This document shows, piece by piece, positions 1-9,600 of a stretch of 33,813 bases of DNA. Numbering within the stretch: position 1 is the stretch's first letter; each line of letters begins with the position of its first letter. The notes beneath the pieces were generated by a model that did no database searches, was not told the origin of the DNA, and saw only the letters and a list, made by a program, of their open reading frames with translations. The DNA comes from CAZWDL01 sp964632995 (GTDB lineage: Bacteria; Bacteroidota; Bacteroidia; Chitinophagales; Saprospiraceae): the NCBI GenBank assembly GCA_964632995.1, contig CAZWDL010000081.1, positions 1 to 33,813 on the forward strand, in the 5' to 3' direction. The translations under genes and the position numbers were made by a program.

Positions 1-565
1 CTTCACTGACGTATACCGGGTGGTTGACTTTCAGCTCGGCGCCGGCAAAGTCGTTGTGCGTTTGCAGAATGTTCTGCCACTTGGCCACGGAGTCCACACC
101 GGCGATCATACTGGAAGCGGTAATGGCGCCGGGATTGACCAGCGGGTTGATTTCCTTACCCTGGTTCATCTCTATGGCGATGATGGAGTTGAAGCGCATC
201 CCTGTGGCATCTACCCCGATCTTTTCGAAAACCGCTCTGGGACCTTGTTCTTCGATGACTTTAGCCATCGTGAACACTTTGGAGATCGATTGAATGGAAA
301 CACGCGAATCCAGATCACCGGCGGTGTACATCTGGCCGTCAGTAGTGACAATGGCAATGCCGTAAATGTCGGGATCTACTGTGGCCAGTTCTTTGATGTA
401 ATCGGCGTTTTTACCTTCTTCCAGTCGCTTGTACTTTTCGTAGGCCTTGTCGACGGCCGCCTGATAATCAGCTTTCTTGATTTTTTGTGCCGGCAAGGTA
501 ATCGTTGCAGCCAGCAGTATTCCGGTCAGTAAGAGCCGGAGCGTAGAATGAATCATCGTAGTCAT
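1..565 (-). CDS. glsA: Glutaminase A with signal peptide, 3' end outside window
   Basis: Hydrolyses L-glutamine to glutamate and ammonia; serine-dependent beta-lactamase-like glutaminase family. I translated the minus strand from the ATG at 565. Residues 1-26 look like a Sec signal peptide (hydrophobic LLLTGILLAA, cleavage after LPAQ), so the enzyme is probably periplasmic or exported. Residues 90-98 read SIQSISKVF, holding the family's catalytic Ser93-x-x-Lys96 pair. Further on come the family blocks GVDATGMRFNSI and NPLVNPGAITASSM. About 188 codons are visible; full-length members are near 300 aa, so the C-terminal third lies beyond the left edge. A second ATG at 556 (residue 4) is an equally possible start. 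The porin gene ends 31 bp upstream, so the two may be cotranscribed. Family assignment is confident; location rests on the signal peptide. Confidence 0.9.
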   Translation of the reverse strand, partial: MTTMIHSTLRLLLTGILLAATITLPAQKIKKADYQAAVDKAYEKYKRLEEGKNADYIKELATVDPDIYGIAIVTTDGQMYTAGDLDSRVSIQSISKVFTMAKVIEEQGPRAVFEKIGVDATGMRFNSIIAIEMNQGKEINPLVNPGAITASSMIAGVDSVAKWQNILQTHNDFAGAELKVNHPVYVSE

Positions 566-596
566 GGTTTATGGTTTTTGATCAATCAGATTTGAA

Positions 597-1811
597 TTAG
601 AAACTGTGAGAGAAATTGTATTTGAAGGAAAATTGTATTCTGGAAATGGAGCTGCTAAAGCCATCACGGAAGTTTTCCCGGTTGCCCCACTGGTATTCGA
701 TGCCGGCCATGGCATTCTCAGCTGGGTAGTACATGAGGTTAACCAGTGCATACTGCCCTTTCTTGTAAGAGTCATCGGTTTGTGCATCGGAGTTTTCGTT
801 ATCGAGCATGGAATAACCTATGGTAGAGCTGAATTTGTCACTCCAGGTGTGATCCAGAAAAGCGGAAATCCCGATCATCGGCAGGGCTACGCCTTTCACC
901 GGCGCCACCGGGTCGCTGAAATCATTCTCGATGCCGATGTCCACCGTGGCGTCATTCATGTAGTTTTGAATACCCTCTCCGTACACGAGCCCTCCGCGGA
1001 AAACATCGTTTTTACCGATATTTATATTGGTGGTCAAATTCAACCCCCAGCCGGTAGCACCGCCGCTGAGGTCGAAGTTGTCGTTGTTCATGTCCTCCCA
1101 TTCAATCCTGCGCAGCATACCGGCCAGCTCCACATAACCAAAGGGCAGCGACTGCCGGTATTCCGCTGACAAGTCGGGCAGCGGGAAACGTCCTTCCACG
1201 CCTTCCAGCTCAAGGCGACCGCGATAGATGCCCTGGTCGGAGCTTCGACCCGGCCGTTCCAGCGCTATGGTCAGGCGGGTATCGCCCTGAATCGGCATGT
1301 AGCGGAACTGTACGTTTCGGAACAGCACCATACCGTTAGGCCCCCAGTACTCGATCGAGTTGGGGAAGATGTCGATATCCATAAAAGGACTCCAATACTG
1401 CCCTACGCCGAATTTGCCGAGTTCGGCATAGGCGTGGCGCAGGCGGAAGGTGGTTTGCCCGGCATCGTTGCCGGTGCCGAACATTTCGTATTCAAAATGA
1501 GTCTTTAATTCGCCGAGCGCCGTGGGAAAGGAAGTTTTAAATCCCAGCCGCGTCTGGCGAACGGAAAAGTACCAGTTGCCGTCCGTTCCGAATTCATTTT
1601 CAAAGGACGGTAATTTGGTCGGGCGAATCACATCGAACCAATCCGGGTCGCTCTGATTGAAATTGTAACCGGCGTCCAGCATGACAAAGCCGTAAATTTC
1701 CATACGCTTTGCCGGAGGGTTATCCTGAGCCAGCACCTCACCCCGGAAAAATATGAGTGTAAGCAATGCGAGGAATGCTCCTGCTACGTTTTTCAAAAAA
1801 ATATTCATCAT
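597..1811 (-). CDS. DcaP-like outer-membrane porin
   Basis: Predicted beta-barrel porin of 404 aa. The first ~28 residues form a signal peptide (hydrophobic stretch, then GEVLAQ). Mature sequence begins with MEIYGFVMLDAGYNFNQSDP and continues WFDVIRPTKLP, an arrangement typical of DcaP-type porins of Proteobacteria and Bacteroidota. The rest alternates aromatic and polar residues, as in amphipathic strands (for example RLGFKTSF, FRLRHAYAELGKFGVGQYWSPF), and ends in an aromatic Phe after SFKYNFSHS, the usual outer-membrane assembly signal. DcaP proteins pass anionic solutes such as dicarboxylates, but substrate cannot be read here. It follows an AraC-type regulator and precedes glutaminase on the same strand. 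A Bacteroidota-type promoter is visible about 210 bp upstream. Confidence 0.75.
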   Translation of the reverse strand: MMNIFLKNVAGAFLALLTLIFFRGEVLAQDNPPAKRMEIYGFVMLDAGYNFNQSDPDWFDVIRPTKLPSFENEFGTDGNWYFSVRQTRLGFKTSFPTALGELKTHFEYEMFGTGNDAGQTTFRLRHAYAELGKFGVGQYWSPFMDIDIFPNSIEYWGPNGMVLFRNVQFRYMPIQGDTRLTIALERPGRSSDQGIYRGRLELEGVEGRFPLPDLSAEYRQSLPFGYVELAGMLRRIEWEDMNNDNFDLSGGATGWGLNLTTNINIGKNDVFRGGLVYGEGIQNYMNDATVDIGIENDFSDPVAPVKGVALPMIGISAFLDHTWSDKFSSTIGYSMLDNENSDAQTDDSYKKGQYALVNLMYYPAENAMAGIEYQWGNRENFRDGFSSSISRIQFSFKYNFSHSF

Positions 1812-2021
1812 TTTTGGATTAAAAAGCAGTGAAATAAAGCTCGGAAGGATGTATCCGAAAATCGGAAAGGAGCAAAAGGTAGCTACCTGCAGGTTTCGCC
1901 TAACGGGAGCTGCACCATCTCCAGGTCCATTTTCCGAGGAATGAGTTTAAACCGAATAGAAAAAAAAGAGTACGGAAATAAGGAAAAACACGTACGGCTT
2001 TTCGTCATTCCGATGTTGGGA

Positions 2022-2053
2022 CAAAGCTAGGACGATGGGGAACAGGAGACAAA
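2022..2053 (-). promoter_or_regulatory. Bacteroidota-type promoter upstream of the porin
   Basis: On the minus strand a TTTG (2053-2050) is followed after 20 nt by TAGCTTTG (2029-2022), matching the Bacteroidota consensus TTTG-N19/20-TAnnTTTG. Transcription would start near 2015, leaving a 5' leader of about 200 nt before the porin ATG. It lies in the 371-bp gene-free stretch 1812-2182, where I see no other clear feature. Found by eye; no transcription data. Confidence 0.55.
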
Positions 2054-2182
2054 ACAGAGGTCTCATTTCACGCGCAAATTTATAAAACTGCGCCATTTAT
2101 CCAGAATTATGGGGGTGGGGGTGAGTAGAAAATTAAACCAATTCCTCAGTTGAACGGAATGAAAAGGATGAAGTAATGCAGG

Positions 2183-3367
2183 CTAAGAACTGGTAGGCGC
2201 TTTTTCCCGGAATTCGGAAGGCGTCATGCCGGTTTCTTTCTTGAAGGCCTGCAGGAACGTCGATCTCGATTTAAAGCCGCCTTCCATCCCGACACCCTCC
2301 AGTGTTAGATTGGACCATTCCGGATTATTGATATTTCTTTTGATGTACTCAATCCGGTAGGTATTTACCAGACGATTGAAGTTTTTTTCATACACTATAT
2401 TGATGCCCGCAGAAAGGTGATGGCGCGGTATGCCCGTATCCTCCACCATGGTCCGCATCCGGAAGTCCTTGTTCAGGAAGGGTTTTTCTTCTTCCAGATA
2501 TTTTTCAATGCGATGACGGTATTCCAAGAGCTGATCCTCAGAGAGGGAAAGGTTTCGGTCGTCCTTTGACCGGAGCTGTTGGACCTGGAACTCCTCGATC
2601 AGGTTCTCCGATTCCGAAAAATTGGATATTCCATAGAGAATTTGCGGTCGGAAAAACAAGTAAACCAGAGTGATGAGCAATGAAACCCCAATCAGTATCG
2701 ACAGGATATGGTGAACGGTTCGACTCGGCGTATCGGCGTATAAACCAATCAGCAGAGCCAGGTAACAGACCGCCAGCACCAGCGTAAACCAGTTTAACCA
2801 TTGCGTGGTCTGCTCCTCGTAATCATCCAGGGTAGCATGCTCTTTTACGTATTTCCCGATTAAATAGAATTGAACCCCAAAGTAAATGAAACCGATGCCG
2901 GCTTTGAGAAAAGCGTGCACGTTGGGAGGAAGAATGCCTTCGTACAAAGCAAGATTGTAATCGGGATCCATTACGATCATCTTCAGGATACTAATCTTCG
3001 TTTCTGCGCTCTGGAGATAGAAAGGCGATATTTCCAGAAAATGTAACAGTGCAGGCAAAAAATGAAGCCCGTCGATTGCCTGAAATCCTCTTTCTTCCTC
3101 CAGGGTAGACCGGACGTAGAGAAAGGCCGCCGGTGCTATCAGGTAAATCACCGGACTCGCCGTGCGAAAAAAATGTGGAACCTCAAAGATCGCTCCACTC
3201 CATATTATGCCGCTGACAAACATGAGATAGGAGAGACTGAAGATGCTTAGGGCAAGCAGGCGATTAGGATATGAGACCTTGCGGTTGACGAATAGCAGGA
3301 TGAGCAATATTATCAGGCCCAACAGGGAACTCGAAAAGGCAATGATGACTAGTGGGGTTACACTCAT
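2183..3367 (-). CDS. Membrane-anchored AraC-family transcriptional regulator
   Basis: A 394-aa protein with an integral-membrane N-terminal half and a cytoplasmic AraC/XylS-type DNA-binding domain. Roughly residues 1-245 contain about seven hydrophobic segments (VIIAFSSSLLGLIILLILLF, LSYLMFVSGIIWSGAIF, VIYLIAPAAFLYV and others). Residues ~280-390 form the HTH_18 domain: FLNKDFRMRTMVEDTGIPRHHLSAGIN is the first helix-turn-helix region, and GGFKSRSTFLQAFKKETGMTPSEFR the second, with the usual family signature. This 7TM-AraC design is common in Bacteroidota, but its ligands are mostly unknown. It lies upstream of the porin on the same strand, 371 bp away and with a separate promoter between, so it may regulate the porin (inference). 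The start at 3367 directly precedes the first membrane helix. Confidence 0.85.
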   Translation of the reverse strand: MSVTPLVIIAFSSSLLGLIILLILLFVNRKVSYPNRLLALSIFSLSYLMFVSGIIWSGAIFEVPHFFRTASPVIYLIAPAAFLYVRSTLEEERGFQAIDGLHFLPALLHFLEISPFYLQSAETKISILKMIVMDPDYNLALYEGILPPNVHAFLKAGIGFIYFGVQFYLIGKYVKEHATLDDYEEQTTQWLNWFTLVLAVCYLALLIGLYADTPSRTVHHILSILIGVSLLITLVYLFFRPQILYGISNFSESENLIEEFQVQQLRSKDDRNLSLSEDQLLEYRHRIEKYLEEEKPFLNKDFRMRTMVEDTGIPRHHLSAGINIVYEKNFNRLVNTYRIEYIKRNINNPEWSNLTLEGVGMEGGFKSRSTFLQAFKKETGMTPSEFREKAPTSS

Positions 3368-3579
3368 CGTAGAATGTAGTTTTTAGGGGGAATTGGTATT
3401 GATGCTGTTAAACAGAGCAGCCGGAAAAAAGTTTGATCTCACCGGCAGATTATAATATGATTTTCTCCCGCAACAGCAAACTTGCCAATACTCCGGCAAT
3501 AAATAGTTGGTCTTTTCCTGCTTTTTTAAGGAAAGTGAGGGCGGATATCAGTCTCCAGACCATTTCCCTATATTAAAAA

Positions 3580-3635
3580 GGGGGCCGTTGAGTAAATAGC
3601 CGGCACCGGGAAATCAAGGTCAGGTGGACGGCCCC
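3580..3635 (-). terminator. Probable terminator of giant gene 1
   Basis: Read on the minus strand, GGGGCCGT (3635-3628) pairs with ACGGCCCC (3588-3581) across a loop of about 39 nt and is followed at once by a C and then CTTTTTAATA, a U-rich tail. It begins 25 bp after the giant-gene stop codon. The large loop makes it an imperfect intrinsic terminator. The rest of the 293-bp gap 3368-3660 shows no other clear feature. Confidence 0.45.
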
Positions 3636-3660
3636 AAGATCCCGGTTTCCCCGCGTCATT

Positions 3661-6600
3661 TCACTCCAGCAGCAGCATCTTACGCGTGGCCGTATGCCGG
3701 TCGCTCTCCAGCACGTAGTAGAGGACGCCCGAAGGCAGTCCATCCTTATCGATGCGCACTTCGTTATACCCTTCCGGAAAATCACGGACGATCTGCTGCA
3801 GCGTGCGGCCGTTGATGTCCACGATGCGGATGGAGGTCCGGCCGGCCGCAGGCAGGCGGAACGCGATGATGGTCTCATTGCGCCAGGGGTTGGGGCGGTT
3901 GGGGTACAACTCGAAAGGCCGGCTGTCCGTTACAGCGCCGGAGAAGGTCAGCTCGATCTCCATGGCTTCGCCGTCGGGGAAGTAGGCTTCCGCCCGGGTC
4001 ATGCGCGAACTGATCCAAAGTACCTCATGAAGATCCGCCTCCCGCCGCGGACGAAGCAGCAGGGTAAATAGCGGTTCTTCAGCGACAGCTTCCGCACTCA
4101 GTGAGGAGGGCAGGTGCCAACTGCCGGTAATAACGCTCTCCTCCGCGAAAACCGCCAGATTATCCACTCCCAAGAGTCCCTCTTGAATCTCCGCTATCTC
4201 AGCGAATTCGGGATCGACCTCGAGGGTAAACTGGAAGCCGGCCGCTGCCGGCAGGTCTCCGGCCCGGATAGGAATAGCGTACAGGTTGCCCGTTTGCAGG
4301 TGCTGTGCTTCCGTTGTCAACTCGAACATCGCGGAAGAGCGAATTTCCGGCTGCGCCAGTCGGGTAGTCTGGGCATTCCCGTTAATATCGCCGATTTTGA
4401 CGGCGACGAAATTGCCGTTATCCACCAGCAGCGCCAGGTCATTGACGTTGAGAATTTCCGGGAAGGTTTCCTTCCAGGGATTGGCAGGATCCGGGAAGTT
4501 ATACTTCGCGTCGACGAAGCGCCAGCTGGTATTCTCCGGCAATTCGGTGATCATCGTCAGGATAAGCTTGCGGAGCTGAATGAGGTCTAAGGTAGTGATG
4601 CGATTATCACTGTTGGCGTCGGCGGCGATCAGCTGATAGGGAGAGCTGAGCAGTTCTTCGTTCAAAATGTGCTTATTGATCAGCAGCAGGTCGAAGGTCG
4701 TTACGCCATTGACGTGGAACTCATCCAGCTCGGCGATGACGGAATAATCGTAGCCGGTTTCGAGAAACGGGAATTCGTATTTTCCGTTGAAGTCCGTCAT
4801 GACGGATTCGCTCGTAGGACCGCTGAGGCGGACATTCACCCCTTCTACGGGCTCGTCATCCTCGGTATTGATCAAACCGCTGATGACGCCTTCCCCGGAG
4901 GGCAGGCCGCAGGGGCTCGGGTCATTGCCGGGATCGACGAAGATGCGTGTGGTACAGTAATCGAAGTTGCCGGCGGCGTCAAGTGCGGCCACATACACTT
5001 CGGTGACAAGACCTTCGTCCGCACAGGTCATAGTAATCGTCTGGTCGGTCAGGTCCCCGACGGTCTGCGGTATGGTGCGGCTGACAAAATATTTTACCTG
5101 GCGCAGCGGCTCATCGGGGAAGGGAGAACAATCTTCAACATCGCCGGACAATAGCGAAAGGACGGGAATAATGACCTCGCCGCCGTCCACCCGGCCGTCG
5201 TTGTCGGTATCGACGGGCTCCAGGTCGGTGCTCAATACGCCCTTACAAACGGGGGCCGGGGCTTTGCAATCGGCAATTTCAAAGTCGAGCTTCCGGGTAG
5301 TGAAATTGCCGCAGCCGTCGCTGAAGCGCAGCACGAATTGATAACTGCCGATAGGAAGCGCACCTCGCAGGAAGAAAAAGGAACCTTCGGGACTTACCTG
5401 ATAGGCGCCGCTGCCGGCCGGAATAACGCCGACCGTATCCGAGAGCGTCACTTCCGTTAATTCCACTGTATTGAAAGGACATTGATCCTTGGCGCCTACC
5501 TTTATTTCAAAGCTGCCGGTACAGCCTGTGTCCGTAGCGTCGAAGCTGCAGAAGGACAGGTTCTCCGAATACACCTGCATTTCCGGCGCCTGATTGTCGA
5601 CGACATTGACGAATTGCAAATATTGGTAGTAGCCGGGATTATAGCCGCTATCGCCGGGTTTCAGCACGCGTTCCGGCGTGGCTTTGCGATTGCCGGCGGC
5701 ATCAGCGCCGAATACTTTGGCTACCACGGCATCGTACTGCTGATCGTAGGCGACACGCACCCAGGTGGGCTCGGCCAGCACTTCATCGCCGTCGACATCG
5801 CGGGGGATGCGGGTAGGGGTTGTACTGGCAGCGCCGTTGTACTCACACCAGTTGATGACATCGTAGGTGATCATCAATTGCAGGCAAACACTGCCGGGCG
5901 GTCTGAAGTCGATCGTATCGCGGCTGATCGCCAGCAGGTCGCAGCCGAAGGTTTCGGTCAGCACGTCGTCGCTGAGCACCTCGCCGCAGACGGCGGCCTC
6001 CGCATCGGCGGGAAAGCGGATTTCGTAATCGTTGACTTCCTCCACTGTGATGGTCTGCGTGCAGAAGGTAGTCTGCCCCGCGGCGTCGGTAACGGTGAAC
6101 AAGCGCTCCAGCGTGCCGCGGCCGCAGCTTGCCGGCGTCCACAGCAATTCTTCGCTGATGCTCGCTCCGCAGTTGTCAAAGACCGTAACGACCTCCTCCG
6201 GAGCGCCGAAGCGGGTGGCAACCTGCCCGGAATCTTCGGGATCAAAATCGAAGTTGGTGCAGGCGATGACCTGATCGGTTACCGAACAGCGCGGCGCCAG
6301 ATTATCCTCAACGGTTACCAGCGACTCGCAGATGTTGGAGTTGCCCGCCCGGTCCGTCACGCGAAACTCCACCAGGACCCTATCCGCCTCCGTCAGGGTA
6401 ACGTCGCAACAGGTCATAAAAACGGAAGCTCCCCAGGCGCTCCAGTAGGTGTCGCTTTCCCGTTCAATAACCAGGACGTCGTTGAAATAGTATTCCACGA
6501 TATCGCCGGCGCCGTTGCGTTCCTCCAGGTCGGCAAATCCTTTCCCCGGATCGAGGACGGCCCGCACGTAGGCGTCCAGGCAGTCGCTGTTGATGCGCCG

Positions 6601-9600
6601 CCGAACGGCCATCGACACCTCGCCGCAGTTGTCGCGGCTGTTCTCTCCGATATCCGCGGCGCGTACGCTGGCCACGCCGTTGGCGTTGCCGTCGCCGCTG
6701 CCGAGGCCGACCGTCAGCTCGTCATCGCAAATCGCAATGGGATTGATGCGGTCGACCACCCGGATGGGGCAGGGATCACTGACGCTTTGGTTGCCGCAGG
6801 CATCCGTAACGGTATATACTAAATCGTATTCCCCGGTTGGCACGCCGCTGAGCAGCTGATCCTGGGAGCGGCCGATCAGGCGATATTCCGGTATGTTGGT
6901 AAAGGGATCGACGACGAAGCCGTAGACTTCAAAGAACCAGCTCCAGTCCTGACATTCTCCTTCTACCTGCGGGGCGGGTGCATTGATGACCGCCGTACAG
7001 TTGAACGGTCCCGTAGGAAAGACCAGCTCCGTTTCTCCTTCGGCCGGCGCCGGGCAGCTAAGCAGCGGAGCGCGGTTATCCGCGACGACGAGATCCTGGA
7101 CGAAGGTAAGTTTGTCGCCGCTCCAGCTGACGTCCTGAGCGCATCCCGCAGGACGCTTGATCAGATCTGTGGTAAAGCCCTGACTCCGGCACTCGTCCAG
7201 TATGCTCCAGGTGCGCCGGATTTTAAAGCCGCAGTTGGGCGGCCCTTCAAAGAATTGATCATCGTAACGGACGGAAAAGCCGCAGGTGAAGTTCAACAGC
7301 GACAGGCTGTCACCCAGCGCGTTGAAATAGTAAGGCGCGCTGCCGGTCAGGCCGGGATCGAGCGCCGTATCATCGCCGTAGACACACAGGTCGAGTGTCG
7401 TTTCACAATCCGGTAAATAGATATTGGGGCGGAAGAAATATATATTCTGATCGCAGCTGCTTTCGTTACCGCTTTCATCGGTGAAGGTAAAAGTCCGTAC
7501 AATTTTAGCCGACAACTGCCCACCGAAGGCCAGCGACGTTTCTTCACAGTTGTAATCGACGCGCTGGTCTTCCACCTTCAACAGCGTAGCGGAGCCACAG
7601 GCGTCCACCGCCTCGGGAAAGCCGGTATAGTAGGCGTATTCCGGATCTTTCCAGGAACGCTCTTCCTGAAGGATATTATTCAGTTCGGAACAGAGCAGAT
7701 AGTTAAAGGATTCGCTGTCACCTGCTTCCTCCGGTCCGCTCGCCGGACGGTAATTCTGGCCGGAGCTTATCAGTCCGGTTACGTCGTCCGGGCAGCTCAG
7801 CCCGGGCGCCGTAGCGTCGACGACGAGCAGGTCGCCCCAGCAGGGTTCGAAGACGCCCCCGCCTTCCACCGCCGCCGCTTTCAACCGCAGCGTGTAGGGG
7901 AAGAAGCCCCAGCCTTCGACGACATTGTCCGGCTCGCCGTTCGGATAGATACCGTCGTAGACGATTACCTCAAAATCCTCGGCCCGGTAGGGGAAGCAGT
8001 AACCAAAGGTTCCCTGGGCTACCAGGGCGGGCTTCACCACCGTCCGGCAATCTTGTTGCAGGGTGATATTCACCTGGTTGTTACAGCCCAGGTTGGCATC
8101 GCCCGACCCTACCTCGATGGCGATGGCTTCTGAGACTGCCGTGCTGCAGTTCAGGCCTCCACAGCGGTAGCGGGCGCGGAAATAATAAGTGCCTTGCGGC
8201 AAATCAGCGGGAATTTCATACTCCAGGGACTCGGCGCCGGCGATGATGTTCCACGGCCCCCCGGGAGCAGCCGAGCGCTGCCATTGCAGGGCCTGGCAGT
8301 CCGTTCCTCCGCTGAGGACGGCGCGCAGCACCGTGCTTTCCCCTTCGCAAACCCGGCCTGCATCGGCGCTTACGCTTACCGCAGGATCCGGATAAACCGT
8401 CACCTCTTTGGTGGAAACCCCGGAACAGCCGAGCCCTTCATTGACCGTCAGCTCCACCTCATATACCCCGGGCGGCAGGTCGAAGGCCGGATTCGCTTCC
8501 CGGCTGCGCGCCACTTCGCGCTGGCGTTCGTCGCGCAGAATCCACAGGTAAGTCAGATCGGCGGCACTCCCGCCCTCTGCCGGTGTGCTTTGATTTACCA
8601 GCTGAATATCGGCGCCGTCCGTTTCACAAACATCTGAGACGCTGAAGCCGGCGACGGGAGAAAGCGGGATCTCCACCACCTGCTCCAGCCTTTGGCTGCA
8701 GCTTTTGTCATTGGTCACCGTCAGGACAACCGTATGCGATCCGGCGCGGTCAAAGACGTGCGAAGGATGTTCTTCCGCACTGTTCGCTCCATCTCCGAAG
8801 TCCCATTGGTAGGAGACAATACTACCCTCCGGCGTAGTGGAGGTGTTATTAAACTGGATGGTTTTGCTTTCGCAAAATACGTCAGTCGTAAATCCGGGCT
8901 CGGGCCGGGCGTTAACCTCTACCTCATCGATGAAGGAATGACTGCAGCCCGCCTCATCAAAAACGGTGAGTACCACGTCGTAGCGGCCACCTTGCGCGTA
9001 AGCGTGCTGCGGCGATTCGAGGGTGCTGCGCGTCCCGTCGCCGAACTGCCACTCGTAGCGCCGGAGGGAGCTGCTGCCCGCCTGGCTGTTATTGGTGAAA
9101 GCCATGGCCTCGCCGGCACAAACCTCCGTTGCACTGAAGGCCGCCCGTGGCGGAACACCGACGACCACTTCCTGCTGCGTCGAATTGGAGCAGCCCTCAC
9201 TGTTGGTGGTCGTTAATACCACCGTGTAGATGCCGGCGGAGGCATAAATGTGTTCGGGATTTGCCAAATCACTCGTATTTCCATCGCCGAAATCCCAATC
9301 GTGAGCAACGGGATTATCCCCGGAGGTACCGGTAAAACGCACGGCGGCGCCTTCGCAGTTGGTTTCCACCGTAAAGCTCGGCTTGGGCAAGGCGTACACC
9401 TCCACCTCCTGTACGACCGTACCCCGGCAGCCGTTGTTGTCCTCTACGGTCAGTTCCACCTGGTAAAATCCGGACTGGTTGAAAACGTGCGCCGGATTGG
9501 CCGCGGTGCTCGTATTGCCGTCGCCGAAGTCCCAGTAGTAGTCAGTCAGGGCTGCCGCGTTACCGTCGGAGGTGTTAATAAACTGCATCATCTCGCCGGC

